A stretch of DNA of 64,000 nucleotides from Anaeramoeba flamelloides (Eukaryota; Metamonada; Anaeramoebidae): assembly GCA_027625915.1 (NCBI GenBank), contig JANTQA010000047.1, positions 3,410,001 to 3,474,000 on the forward strand, given 5' to 3'. Under the pieces are notes generated by a model. That model ran no database searches. It was given only the letters and a program-made list of their open reading frames with translations, and was not told the origin of the DNA. A program made the translations under genes and the position numbers. Positions 11,478-24,264 of this stretch are shown piece by piece. Position 1 is the first letter of the stretch, and every line of letters begins with the position of its first letter.

Positions 11478-12837
11478 ATGCATACAAATTGGAAATCAAT
11501 ACCCTATAGCAGCATTGGTCTATTAAACAAAAAAACCTTAGGTGGCTATCCAACGAATTATAATATAAAAATTCGAACGAACGCGCCTCTTGGTCCAGCT
11601 GTAGAAGATTCAATTACCCTTGTTAAAAATTCTGAAAATTATGAATTTTCCGTGCAGACAACTGCACAAATACAGGTGACAAATAATTTGACAATTATAC
11701 CTTCTGTTTCATCGAATACATTTTTAACAAATATTCTTTACAAACCATTCAATAATAACAATCTCCAATTGGGAGCTATTGGTAAGTTTCATAATCAAAT
11801 TTCCCATTTCTTTTTTACTCTTTTTTTCTCTTTTTTTTTTTTACATTTTGTTTGGCTAATTGAGAATTGAAATACAAACACATAAAAACCTTTTTCCACC
11901 TGGCTTTTAACATTAATTTCGTTAACACCAAGACAATTCCGAGAAAAAACAAAAGATCTCATGTTATTTTTAAAAAAACTATTTGTTTTTGATTTTAGGT
12001 GCTAAAATTTTTTTTTCATTGATCCTTCTCCAAATCGAAAATTAAAAAAAACTTTGTCTTGATTTTACGAAAGAATTATGCACTTTTGTTGTCTCAAAGT
12101 CTATGATTTCTTTTTTATTTAATTGTTTTTTTTTTTTGTCTTTTTGAAAAAAAATAAAAAGATCGGAACAAAATATTAATTTTTATTATTTTTCGCTTTC
12201 CAATTCAAAAAAATTATTTTTCAAACAAACAAAATTTATGATAAAAGGACAAATAAACCCAAAGGTAGGAAGGGCGTGGTGTACCTATAACCAGGGGAGC
12301 TTTAATTTAGGCATTGCGAGTGATCTACCAAACAAAAAAATCAAGTTCTCTTCGGCTACAAACCTTGCTGGTGTCACTGTTGGTTTGGTTAGCGAAGTTG
12401 AATTATCACTGTTTAAGAATAAGAACAAGTCAGACAAGAAAAATTGCGGGCCAATTTCGTCTTTAGATTTAGCAGCACAATACCAATTATCAAATGACAT
12501 TGTATTTGGTGCCTTTATAAGAAACTTTTTCAATCAAATGGAGCTTTTTGGTAATTATCAAATAAATAAAAGCACTAGCATTGGTACAAAAATCTCTTAT
12601 TCATTAAAGTCAAAAAAAAGCTTTCCCGTTGCAATAGGAATCACCAAATCGTTGAATAGTCAACTAAGTGTGCGCTGTAAAATGGAAGATCTTAAAACAA
12701 TTTCATTAGGATGTAAATATGTACCCTCAAAAAAATTTTCATACACATTCGGTGTCTCGGCAAATGTTCATGATTTAAAAGATATCAAACAATGTAAATG
12801 TGGAGTTGCTATTAATTGTGATTTTTCCAACAATTAA
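11478..12837 (+). CDS. VDAC-type beta-barrel porin (Porin_3 family)
   Basis: Exon 1 is 11478-11781 and exon 2 is 12248-12837; the 466-bp intron has GTAAGT at its start and AAAAG at its end. Together they encode 297 residues, close to the 280-300 usual for VDAC. The protein is built of alternating polar and hydrophobic strands (for example YEFSVQTTAQIQV, SIGTKISYSL, FSYTFGVSANV), has almost no long hydrophobic helix and ends in a strand resembling an outer-membrane beta-signal (CGVAINCDF). The family forms the metabolite channel of the outer membrane of mitochondria or related organelles. Tom40, a sister family, is the main alternative, but the length and short N-terminus favour VDAC. The in-frame ATG at 12238 upstream of exon 2 is not needed; the splice used keeps the frame as ...GAIG-QINPK. 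An ATG at 11478 was preferred to upstream codons, which would add an AT-rich hydrophobic leader. Confidence 0.8.
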
Positions 12838-13290
12838 CAATCAGTATCCAATTTATTCTTTTTTAGTTATAATTGATTTGTTACAAATTAAGATTTGATT
12901 TTTGAAAAGAAAAAGAAAAAAGAAAACTACACTTGAAACTTTATAAGTCTCTTTTATCATAATAGGTTGTTTTTAGTTGTAATAATTTATTTTTTTTTAT
13001 CCAAACAAATTAAGTAAAAAAAAATAAAGAATCTTAATTATTAAATAAATCCTTTTTAAGTTTTGATTGTTTAATTTTTTTTACAGTAAACTTCAAAATG
13101 TTAGAAATTCAATATTAAACTTCTGTAAATTGATTTTTTCAAGAAATGGTCTTTGCTCTACTTATTTTCTTGAATTATTTTTTTGCAATCAAGTTTTTTA
13201 TTTATTTTATTGAAGAAATTCAAAATATTTCTGACATATTCCAAGAAAAACCAAAAAATCAACCAAAAAATAAAAGTCAAGTTTTTATTA
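12838..13290. other. Intergenic, no gene seen
   Basis: 3' region of the porin gene, AT-rich. Confidence 0.4.
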
Positions 13291-13489
13291 CAGTCAGTTC
13301 CACTTTTAAGATAAAAAATTTCAACGAAATATAAGGTAGAAAAAAAATATCAAATTAAAGCACAAAATTCAAATTCTAGTTAAAATAATTTTTTTAAAAA
13401 AAAATATCCAAAATAATGTACTTTAATTTGAGATTTTTTGGTATCTTAAATTTAGTACAAAGTTTTTGTCTTTCAAGTGAAACTAACTG
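13291..13489. mobile_element. MITE family 1, copy 3
   Basis: 199 bp, CAGTCAGTTCCACTTTTAAG at the left, inverse AAACTAACTG at the right, flanked by TA (13289-13290) and TG. Confidence 0.75.
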
Positions 13490-13769
13490 TGATGAAAATT
13501 TACACTCATTCTTTAGATTACAATCTTGTAATTTTTCTTCAATTTTTAAAAATCTATAACTAAAATATTATAATAATTAGACTTCATGTGAGAACTACTT
13601 ATCATGAATTTTCTCCAAACTCAAGGAGTGATATACAACCAAAAATGAAATTATAGAATTCAACTTCTTTTGGTTGAAAAAATAAAAATAAAAAAAAAAT
13701 AGCTACATAAAAATATTATTGTTTGAAAAAAATAGTAAGAATTATCTATAAAATTAAGATAGATTGTTT

Positions 13770-13970
13770 CACTGTAAAGTTTATAATGGCGTAAAACAGA
13801 AAAAAATGATACTCTTTTATTAGATGCGAAAACTATTTATTTTGATTCGAAACTCATCCATCTTCAACTTTATATGAATTTTACTGGTGGTTCAAAGAGT
13901 GAATTTTTGATTTTTTATCCTGAAATCCAAATTTATGGAAGAACCGAGACTCATAGGTTGGAAGGCAAAT
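13770..13970 (+). pseudogene. Relic exon, plus-strand copy of an inverted pair
   Basis: A frame reading KVYNGVKQ, then DTLLLDAKTIYFDSK, LQLYMNFTGGSKSEF and PEIQIYGRTE parallels the minus-strand exon at 15370-15567. Conservation at protein level between the two copies (DLLLDA, YFDSK, YMNFTG, SKSEF, IQIY) suggests that both derive from a real exon. There is a frame change between the first two pieces, and the splice donor seen in the other copy is replaced by GGCAAAT. Gene family unknown. Confidence 0.5.
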
Positions 13971-14329
13971 AATAAAAAAATGAATTTTGATTTTAGGTTT
14001 GTAATTTGAAAATTTAATTTCCCATTTTTATTGTGAGAAAGGAGTAATCAAAGAAAATTTACTAAATAAAAAAAGAGAAGAAGAAAAATAATTAAAACAT
14101 TAAAGTAAAAAAAATATTATATCATTTACATTACCAAATTAAAAATTATCCACTTTCTGAAACAGGAGGAGTAAAAACCCGATAGAAAGATTATTAATAA
14201 ATAAGATTCCACAAACTGTGATTAATAAATTGGTATTCTACAACTCCGAAAAGTGGGGCACAATGTACCCGAATTTATATCTTTTTTACTATTTTAGGAA
14301 TTTTTGATTTTCAATTTTTTTATTTTCAT

Positions 14330-15233
14330 TTTTTTATTTATTACCTTAAGTTTTCTAACAAGAAGAGCTTTGATGAAAAATTATCGACAAGAATAATAAA
14401 TTTCGTAATTTTGATTAACCAAATTAAAGATTTTTTGAGTATTTTTCCTAATTATAACATTTTTATATATGTTTTTTTCTAAAATTTTTGCTATTTTTTT
14501 TTCCATTTGATTCTGATAAATTTATATCTTTCACAGTACCAAATAAAGTGATTTATATTTTCATAATATAGAGTACAATAATCACATTTTTTGTATTTTT
14601 CTTTTTTTTTTAAATGGATCATATTCTGATTTCTTTTTCAAGGCATATGAGTATCTATTTAACCCATTCGTAAAAATGTGAAATTTTAGAAAAGTAGTAC
14701 TGGATTTAAATTTAAGATAGTTTTTTATTTTAAAGTTAAAGTTTTCATTTTTAATAATTTTATAATATTCTTTAATTTTCCAACTTTGATTGTTTTTTAA
14801 AATATTAAAGTATTGTTTTTTTATCTTAATTTTTAGTTTATTAATATTTTTTGTTTTCTAAATATTTATTTCTTTGTTTGGATTATAGTCAAATTTAATA
14901 AGTTTTGCTATTTTTTTATATTTTATGTCTTTTTTAAGTTTTTGGATAAATTTCGATTTTCTCAAGTTTACAATCATTTTAATCGGTAAAAAGTTGATTT
15001 CATTTCGATACGCTAAGACTGGAGCAGATCTTTGAATTTTAAACATTTTTGTAATAAGGAGATTAATTAGTATATCAATTTCTTCATATTATTTTTTTGT
15101 GAAACTAAATAATTCTAATCCATATAACAGTTGACTCAAACAAATAGCTTTATATAGGATAATTTTGAGGTAATTAGATAATTCATTTGATTTGAATATA
15201 TATTGATAAAATTTCATTTCTATTTTGCCCAAT

Positions 15234-15240
<7 letters not shown>
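14330..15240 (-). mobile_element. LINE fragment, old, 5'-truncated
   Basis: On the minus strand, 15150 down shows ILYKAICLSQLLYGLELF, then QRSAPVLAYRN, LNRYSYALKKKSEYDPF and a C-x2-C...H-x4-C zinc knuckle (KCDYC ... NHFIWYC) near 14560-14610. These parallel, in the same order, the LINE at 42895-44104. Several frame changes and in-frame stops show it is dead and older than the other copy. The 5' edge abuts a TA microsatellite at 15239; the 3' edge near 14330 is uncertain. Confidence 0.75.

Positions 15241-15268
<28 letters not shown>
15239..15268. repeat. (TA)n microsatellite
   Basis: About 15 TA units bordering the LINE fragment. Confidence 0.95.
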
Positions 15269-15276
<8 letters not shown>

Positions 15277-15369
15277 TAAAATGTTTAAAAGCTACAAATA
15301 AAACCAAATCCAATAAAAAAATATAATTGAGAGTTGAAAAATCAAAATTCATTTTTTTTTAGAACTTAC

Positions 15370-15567
15370 CTTCTTACCTATGGATCGTACATTCTTCAAT
15401 AAATTTGTATTTTGGGAATAAATTTCATAAATTCACTCTTTGAACGGCCAGTAAAATTCATATAAACTTGAAGATCGATCATCTTAGAATCAAAATAAAA
15501 TGTTGTCGCATCTAATAAAAGATCAGTATTTTTTTCCTGTTTGACCGGATTGTAAACTTTAAACCCT
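15370..15567 (-). pseudogene. Relic exon, minus-strand copy of an inverted pair
   Basis: Bounded by a good acceptor (T-rich tract then TTTTTTAG at 15568) and a good donor (AAG then GTAAGTTC at 15369). It reads RGFKVYNPVKQEKNTDLLLD, then TTFYFDSKMIDLQVYMNF and FIPKIQIY, after which a TGA stands where the other copy has GGA. That stop occurs about 24 bases before the donor, so this exon is disabled or is a last exon. No neighbouring exons were recognised. Same unknown family as 13770-13970. Confidence 0.5.
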
Positions 15568-17018
15568 CTAAAAAAGAAAATAGATTTTGTTTTAATTTGT
15601 GAAAAAAACGACAATATATTACAATTTTATTTTAATTTCCTGTAAAAAAAAAAATAAAAAAATGACAAACAATATCTGCAAATGTAAAAACTCAACTCAT
15701 TTACAAAATCAAGAAAATACATAAAGTATACAAACAAATATATTTATATTTATAATAAAAATAAATTTGTTTCAAAATTTTTACATTTCGGTGGGAATAA
15801 AGAAACTTGAATCAGAAACCATTTAAGATATCAACATATTTTTTTTTTTTTGGGAGGCAATGCTAAGAAAAAAATATATAAAATTTGGATCTAAGAATTA
15901 ATACAAATAAACAAAAATAATAATAAAATAATGAATTATAAACTTGATACTTTTCGAAACAAAGTTGTCATTATTTATATTATTTTTATTGAAGGATATA
16001 AAAAATATTATCTGTAAGTATAATTTCTAAAACAAAATTTTCGAAATTAGGAAATTAACCCCGATTACTGTAGAGAACCGTCAATTTCCGTCAAGTAGTG
16101 TAGACTACCAAGGTATTTTTTAATTTCTAGAATTAAAAAAATACATAAGGGCTCTTTTCCAGATTTACAAATAATAGAGAAAAATCTTATATTTTGATCA
16201 AACCCTTTTGAATTCTGGAAAAGATTGGCACTTTACAGTACTCCACAGCACCCGATTGTACCCTACACCACTCTCATGAAATTGACGTCACCGACCAAAA
16301 AAACTCTTTTCACTATTTTTTTTTTTTAATTATTTTTTTTGAATAAATTAAAATAATTTTTAACAACATTTTAATTACTTCTTTGAAAATTTATCAAATG
16401 CTCTCTAAAATATATTTTTTTTTGTGAATCCGATAAGGAAAAAATAAAAGAAAATTCTTTATCCTTTTATACCGATCAAAAACTGAAAAAATTTACAGAG
16501 TAAAATCATTTTTCAATTATTTTGTTTAGTTTTTTTTTTTCAAATGATCATCATAGCTACAAGTTCATTAGCTTAACTTTGAATTGTTGAATAAAAATAT
16601 TATTTCTAATTGATTTGTAAAACATCTTTTTGCACTTTAAACAATTTATGGGTTAAAAATTATTTCGGAAATAGAAACCCAAAATTTTCTTTTCTTAATT
16701 TGAAAATAATATTAGTTTATTTTTTTTTAACTTGTGTAAAAGGGTAATTTGATATGTTAGAAATATTATGAATGTTAGAGTCAAAAAAAAAATCATCTTT
16801 TTCCACTATCAAGAAGTTTAAATCATTCTATTTTTACCAGTTCATTCCTAAAAATTTTTAAAAATAATTTTTAAAATAATAATAATCCAACAATCAGAAT
16901 CAAGAATTAGTGAATACTCAAACTAAGTGAAGTTTTTAAGTCTCTCTGAAAATTACAAAACAATTTTTGCTTTTTTTGACTTAATAGTTTTTTTTTTGTT
17001 TGATTGTTTGTTTATTCA
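15568..17018. repeat. Intergenic with repeat R4 fragment
   Basis: About 16060-16290 carries GC-richer words of the R4 family (CCGTCAATTTCCGTCAAGTA, CTGGAAAAGATTGGCACT) also found at 18920-19010, 19380-19440, 25715-25745 and 38110-38160. The rest shows nothing recognisable. Confidence 0.4.
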
Positions 17019-20000
17019 ATGAACAAACCTGTTCTATTATTCTTTTTAATCTTTTTGTTATTGTTTGGGGTTTCGTTAACTTCCGAAAATACAGAAAGAT
17101 CCCTCAATGATTCAACTCCAAATCCCCAAATTAAACCTGTTTTTTTTTGGAAAGGAGCAAGAGGCGCAACGGAACTCATCGTCACAACATTCGAAGGTAA
17201 GATTTTTTCTGTTGATATCTCGAATGGCGAACCAAATTGGCTCACTAACACAGGAGACACAATAATTTCTTATGATTCATCTGCTTTACAACTGGACCAA
17301 GTCTTTATTCCAAGCCTTAGCGGTCATTTATATTCTTATGACAAAAGAAATGGGATCAGAGTAAACAAATCTTTTTTCTTTTTTCCTTCTTCGTTTTACT
17401 GAACAAATGTTTTTTTTTTACGATTTATGTTTGATCGTTATCGGATCAAAACAACGAAAATACAATCTAGTTGTAGTTACAGAATATAAGACAAACTTGA
17501 TTGGTTTTGTGTTCATAGCCATTAATTCTTTTCATTTCAATATTTTTTTTGTTTTCAAGAAACAATAAACAAGTTTTTTTTTTTGGTAACAAGATCAGAA
17601 ATTGTCTCGTTGAAGAAAATTTTATAGACGCTAAGTGAGCACAACTTAATTTTTTCTTCCTCTTTATCTTTTGATGATAATTTTTTTTTTTTTTTTTTTT
17701 TTTATTAAGAACAACACTCCTTATTCAAACCAGTTTAATGAATGGAATCGTTTTATTGTTAATTTACGAAAATTACACTCTGTACAATTTAGAAATTTGA
17801 ATCGTTCACTTTGAGAGATGAACAATTGATTCTAATATTATCAGAAGAACAAAAAATTGAACAAAGCCCACCAATAAATTTCAAACCTATTTTCCACTAC
17901 TTAAAAAAGATTTTTTAATAATCCAAGATCTCATTTGTTTTGATCCAATTAGTTATCTTTGTAGCCAAATAAGTTTAGTCAATGTAATGGAAACAAGATT
18001 TCATCAATTTTTTTTATTTTGGACTGCTTGGTAAACCAAAATTAAGAAACAAACATGTTACATCAGCATTATTTTTCAAAAAAATTTGTTTTTTTATTAT
18101 TTTTCTGCTGTTGTCATCACCAAACCATTAGTAATTATTCCCAACTCTGATTATTGTCATTAAATGATTCTAATCATTCCAAAAAAGACAAACCAGGGAA
18201 AGGATCACAAAAATGAGAAAATCTTATTTGGGAATGTGTAAATGTATTTTTTGAAATATCACATTTTTTTTTTGTTTTAGCAAAGTTTATATTATCAATA
18301 TCGGCTACTGACCAAGTTTTTTTTAAAAAAAAAACAATTAATTTTATTTATCAACAATAAAACTACTGGTAATTGGGTGTTGTCTAGGCTTTTTTTAATT
18401 TAAAAGAAATGTAGAAAATAATGGTCGATTTTACTAAATTCCTTGTTTTCAAATCCCAAGCTCGTGAACTTCGATCGCTTTTAATTAGGTTTTTTTATTT
18501 TAAATAAAATGATAAAAATTAATATATTTTTAATTTATTATTCAGGATTAAGTGTAGAAAACATTTTATCTTGTAATGAGAGAATTTTGAAGTGTCTAAA
18601 TTCGTAAATTCTAATTCAAAGATTGAATAAAGAAATTTGAAGAATTTTAAACTTAATTTAGTTTTCTAAAATAAGGTTGAAATGAAGAGTAAATACCAAA
18701 TCAGGGTCTATGAAAAAAAAATGAAGAAAAAATAAAAAAGTTAAAAATAGAAAAGAAAAATGTTTCGAGTTATTGAAATTGAGATGACTTTTGTGTGACT
18801 ATATGACCTTCAATCATCTGGATTTTAGATTTTTTTTCGAAATAGCTTGTTGGGTAAATTAATATATTTTCTTTTTTTATTATGGTTAAATATCGAGAAA
18901 ATCGCTTTTATTTTTTTGTAGGTGCCGTCAATTTCCGGAGAGTGATGTATCCGCCGTCAAGTGCCGTGGGGTTCTGTGGAGTGTCGTAGAGTGCCATCAA
19001 GTGCCTTGGTTTTCTTGAGGTTTTCTGTTTTATTTTGTTAAGTGTTCTAGGTTTTTTTGAGGTTTTCTATTTTATTTCTAAAGTAAAAAAAACCTAACGA
19101 AAATCTAATGATTTTCCAAATAAATAGAAAACTCAAAAAAAACCTAACGAAAATCAATAGATTTTCGAAATAAAATCGAAAACCTCAAAAAAACCTAGAA
19201 CACTTAACAAATAAACTGAAAATTCAAGAAAAGCTAACCGAGGTTTTTATTTAATTCTTATTTTTGATTAAATAACCTATCAATTTTCTTAACAAAACAA
19301 GAATTAAATAAAAACTTGATTAGGTTTTCCAGAATTTAAATTTATTTAAATCTATTATTTAATTCAATAAATTTGAATTCCGGAAAAAATAGGTACCCTA
19401 AACGATCTCTGGCATTATTTGATACTCTACTGCATTTCTGGTATACATATTATAAACTACATTCCAAAAATTTAGACACACCCCAAAATCAAAAATAGGT
19501 TGTAAAAAACTCAATTATTTTATATTTTGCAGAACTTAATATTAAATCACGTTATCGTTACACCTGTATTGATTTTGATAAATATAATCCTTTTTGTCCA
19601 AATAAAAGAAAAAGAAAATAAAACGAAAAAAAAAATAACATCAATGTTTCCAAAATAATGAAACGATCGGAACAAAAAATTGTAGTGTGAAATTTGTTGA
19701 TATTTTATCAATAATTATTGATCGATCAAATGGTTAGATACCATGGACCAATCTTATATAATTTTTCTTATAAACAAACTCAACACTAACCTTCTATCAA
19801 CCAGGAAAATAATTTTCCCGATCTAACGAAACAGATTACGTAATTCGAAAAATTCAAATGAAAACAAAAACCAGAAAAGATTAAAAAATGATTTTCATAT
19901 TTTACAAAAATCGAAAATTCTTTCCAAATTGAATGAAAAGATGTATTATTGCTATTCTTTAAATTATTTAAACTGAATACACAATTTTGGAATTTTAGTT

Positions 20001-23000
20001 TTTTTTAAAAAAAAAAGTCAAAATAAAAAATTGCAAAATAATTGCATCACAATTTAAAAATATTATTTCACATTTCTGTGGGAAGATGACAGATTGAAAA
20101 TTTGCAATATTCTCACAGAAATGGTAATAAATAAGTAATACATATAAGCTATAATAACATTTTCAATCTCATAAGCAAAAAATTATCTCTTAATAAACGC
20201 ATTTTTTAATTGCAAATGTAATTTTTATTTTAAAAATGACCATTTTGAAAAAAAAAAAAATCAAAGATCTCAATTTATATTGTTATTATTGCTTTAAAAG
20301 TTTTCAGAGAATGAGTTTACCAAAATCGAAATGAAATAGATAACTCCTCAACTTTACGAAGACTTTTTAAATTCAAAAAAAAAATTGCAACAAATATAAT
20401 TTATTAAAGAAAAAAAAAAACAACCACGTAGAGTAAATTAGCCACCAAAAACTTTCTAACAATACAATCGTTTTAATAAGGATTTAATCTTATTAAACTT
20501 ATTTTTGATTATTTATTTACTCTAATATAATTTTTCATTTATATATATATATAAATATATAATATATTATTAAAATAGTGGACACATAATAATATTAATG
20601 GAATTTCTGAAAATACACCATATTCGCCAGGAGATGGATTTCTTTATTTATCAAATAAAACGAGCAATATTATTCATTATGAACCAAGACAACCAAATTT
20701 ACAGAATAATAATAATAATGCCGAAGGCGGATTTGCTCAAAATAACAATAATAATGAAAATACGAATGTGGAGGACAAATCACAAGAAACTGGATTACTT
20801 ACACTCGATGCTGATGAAGACTGTCCAAATTATTTAATTGATAATCAATTAGTCATCAGTAGAACAAATTATAAAATATTTGCTGTATCTTCAAAAACAA
20901 AGTCTTCAATTTGGAGTGTCTCTTATTCTACAATTGATGTACAAGATGAACAAAAAGAAATTAACAGCGAAGATCTCAAATATATGAATAAATTGTTAAT
21001 TTCATTATCCAATGGAACATTATTTTTATTTGATCCAATCAAGCAAAAGCCAATTTGGACAAAGCATTTTGATTCACCGATAGTATCCATTCATTCTGTG
21101 GGATTTGGAAGATTATCATTTGAATTGGATTATTTGGATTTAAAAGGCGATAATTTCAATAATCAAAACAACGAACAAATATTAAAATTTCTTCGATCAG
21201 CTATAATAAGAAAGACTAACAAGGATTTTTCTGTCTCCTTTGTTGACAATTTTAATTCAATTTATGTTAATAATTATGAAAATAATATATATGTTGTTTC
21301 TGACCCCAAAGTAAGAACATATTTGGACATTGGCTATGAAATCCCACAGCAAAATCATTTTACCAACGAGGTTAATTTGCACAATTATGATTTTTCCAAT
21401 AATATGCATCATCAGAATTCCCAAAATGACAAGTACTATCAGAAAATGAAAAAAAATAAAAATATCCATAAGCATCAAAAAATGGAATTTTTACTTGACG
21501 ATGATGATCTTTTAATCGATGAAGAAAATTATTTCCCGTCAAGGATTTCAGATGGCTATGAAAATGAAGATCATACCCATGGTAACCATAAAGAAGAATC
21601 TTCAAAATACTTGATACAATTTGAAAATAGCAATGAGGATTATAAAAATTGTGATTTTGATGTCGATCAAAATTGGACTTGCCTAGTTGGGTTTCATCAA
21701 ATCTCTTCAATTCAGAAATTTAATTTTAACCCAGACTTTAATAGCATTGATACTCAAATTAATGATCCAGATGGGCTTATAAATAATTTGAAAAAGAGCG
21801 AAATGTTACATTGGTCAATTACTATTATAATGTCATTGATAACACTTATTAGATATAAAGATAATTTATTTAATTTTTGGAAAAAAATTAATTATAAGAA
21901 GAGCGCGGGAAAGAAAAATGAGAACAATGGTAAAGAATTGGCGAATAAAAATAAAAGTCAAATTGGTAATAATGGTAATAATGATTCGATTAGAAAAAAT
22001 AATCTTGACCATGATCATGACGAAGGTAATGTAAATGAAAAAGAAAAAGAGAAAGAAAATGAAAAGAAAAAGAAAAGGGAAAATGGAAATGGAAATGACA
22101 AGGAAGAAGTAAATGATAAGGATAAAGAAGGGGAAAAGGATCAGGGTAAGGACAGACAAAAGCAAAAACAAAATGGGGGTATAAAAATAGGAAATATTTG
22201 GATATCTAATGAAATATTAGGATATGGCAGTGATGGCACTGTTGTGTATAAAGGCAAATTTGGAGAAAGAGATGTAGCTGTCAAAAGGATGCTTGTGAAT
22301 TTCTTCTCTGTGGCATCAATAGAAATTAAAACATTAATGAAAAGTGATCAGCATCCCAATGTAATACAATATTATTCCCACGAAAAGACCGAAGAATTTG
22401 TTTATTTAACTTTACAATATTGCCCTTATACATTAAATGAAATTATTGAAGAAAGCGCGTCACAGGAAATGATGAATAAATTTTTTACGCAAGATAATAT
22501 AGCTACAAAATCATTATATCAGTTTTTACACCAAATGGCCGATGGGATGGTTTTTTTGCATGACTTACGAATTGTCCATCGAGATTTAAAGCCACAAAAC
22601 ATTCTAGTCGATCAAAACGGGATTCCGAAAATTACTGATTTCAGTCTTTGCAAAAATTTAAAAGAAGGCGAAAAATCCTTTTCAAATAGCGAGCGCGCTG
22701 TCGGCACCAAGGGCTGGCAATCCAAGGAGGTGCTATTGAAAAAAAGAGTCAATACAAAAATTGATGTTTTCGCTCTTGGGTGCGTCTTCCACTATATATT
22801 AACAAAGGGCAAGCATCCCTTTGGGCAAAACTATGAACGAGAAATCAACATCCGAAACGAGAAACCAGATTTGTCGTCCTTGATACAAATGTCAGAGGCC
22901 TATGACCTCATATCTTGGATGATCGAGAGCGATCCAAATAAAAGACCCACAATGAAGGAAGTGCAAAAGCACCCGATGTTTTGGGACGCAAATCAAAAAT

Positions 23001-23372
23001 TAAACTTCCTCTTGAATGCTAGTGACGTACTTGAATTTGAACAGAATAATTCTCCGTTAATACAGGCCTTTGAAAAAAACGGTCATCGCATATTTGGCGA
23101 GAATTGGATGGATTACTTTGATGAACTGTTTTTGTCGCAATTGCAAATATATCGAAATTATAACGGGAGTTCGTTAAGGGATCTGCTCAGAATAATTAGA
23201 AACAAAAAAAACCACTATAAAGAAATGTCAAAGGAATTGAAACTAGAAATCGGTTCAATACCAGATGGGTTTTTAAATTATTTTTTATCTCAATTCCCTG
23301 GGCTTTTTATATATATTTATCATTTTTCCCGTTTAAAACTTAGAAAGGAAGCTTTGTTAATTCAATACTGGT

Positions 23373-23374
<2 letters not shown>
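17019..23374 (+). CDS. IRE1: IRE1-type ER stress sensor: lumenal domain, kinase, RNase
   Basis: Exon 1 (17019-17360) and exon 2 (20579-23374) join in phase 0 to give 1045 residues; GTAAAC and AATAG border a 3218-bp intron. Order: signal peptide (MNKPVLLFFLIFLLLFGV), beta-propeller-like lumenal repeats (GKIFSVDISNGEPNW, GHLYSYDKRNGIRW), a transmembrane helix near residues 523-543, a long charged Lys/Glu/Asn linker, a kinase and a C-terminal RNase. Kinase landmarks: GYGSDGT loop from 662, Lys683 (VAVKRM), HRDLKPQN from 781, and DFS at 801-803 where DFG is usual. The RNase (KEN) domain keeps the residues equivalent to human Tyr892, Arg905, Asn906, Lys907 and His910: Y975, R988, N989, K990, H993. 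In known IRE1 proteins ER stress drives oligomerisation, phosphorylation and RNA cleavage for splicing or decay. The RNase site looks active; the effect of DFS is open. Confidence 0.95.
19010..19233. repeat. Foldback in the IRE1 intron
   Basis: Left arm 19010-19078 and right arm about 19166-19233 are inverse (AAGTGTTCTAGGTTTTTTTG against CAAAAAAACCTAGAACACTT). The loop itself contains a second, smaller inverted motif (AAAACCTAACGAAAATC repeated). Preceded at 18920-19010 by GC-rich R4-type sequence. Confidence 0.65.
19420..20000. repeat. Dispersed repeat R2, copy 2 (in the IRE1 intron)
   Basis: Uninterrupted relative of 6200-6361 plus 7102-7540 and of 37560-37900 (shared ATTTTCATATTTTACAAAAATC and GGTTAGATACCATGGACC-like words). 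Non-coding. Confidence 0.55.
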
Positions 23375-23403
<29 letters not shown>

Positions 23404-23485
23404 TTTTTATTTTTATTTTTCTATTTCTTTTTCTTTTTCTTTTTCTTTTTCTTTTAATTTTTATTTTTATTTTTATTTTTCTCAG
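23375..23485. repeat. T-rich low-complexity tract after IRE1
   Basis: T-tract of about 27, then TTTTTA and TTTTTC units. Possibly part of the 3' end region; AATAAA follows at 23487-23492. Confidence 0.8.
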
Positions 23486-24264
23486 GAATAAATAAATTCA
23501 TAAGAATAATTTTCTTTTTTGATTGTTTTTTTTTAAATTTGTATTAGATAAAAAAATCGTTCATTGAAATAACCATTTCTTATATAGTACGCTATTTACA
23601 AGAATGTGGGGCAAATTTATTTTAAAATATATTTATTAAACCCATTCTTCAAAAAAGGATTTAAATATATAAAATCATTAACAACCATTTATAGATTCTT
23701 GATAATAATTCAATTTGTTTCTGAGTATTGTATTGCAGAAATAAGATATATTAAAATTTATGATCTCGATTTTATAGGATATTTTTTTATTGTGAAAATT
23801 GGTGTTTATTATTTTCTTTTTGATCGAAAAAAATATTTTCATAACTTGTATAATCTCAACAAAATTTACAATATAATTAAAAACATATAACTGCGTTTTC
23901 GTGTTTAAAAAATCATTTGTTCCCTTTCCATATTTCCGGTTTTTTATTGAAATTGGTCGTACATTGCTTTAACCAAAAAAAGTGCTATTTTTTTTTTCAT
24001 TTTTTGGGAATATTTCAACTAACATGTTTTGAATTAAATACATAAGTGGTTGATTCAATCGGTATAAATATTAAACTTGATTTGGTATAGTTGATTAATG
24101 ATTACCTCCACTAAAAAAGATTATTTTTTAGGAAATGTAAAAAAAAATCCCCACTTTTTTGGAAATACCTTAGGCTATAAGCAAATAAATTTTTTTTTTT
24201 TTTTTTTTGAATTTTTAATTTTATTGTTTATTATCAATTACTCTAAAATATATTAATTCAGTGG
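23486..24264. other. Intergenic, no gene seen
   Basis: AT-rich. A 94-codon frame at 23606-23890 is not convincing (see rejected items). Confidence 0.4.

Noticed and set aside
12000-12247. An extra porin exon starting at the AG near 12000 (GTGCTAAAATT...)
   Set aside because: It reaches stops within 20 codons, whereas skipping it gives a continuous 297-residue porin.
21257-22171. Hydrophobic frames on the minus strand within IRE1
   Set aside because: Antisense of the charged and Asn-rich linker; no independent support.
23606-23890. 94-codon frame downstream of IRE1
   Set aside because: Rich in Ile, Tyr, Phe and Lys with no motif; fits chance in this composition.
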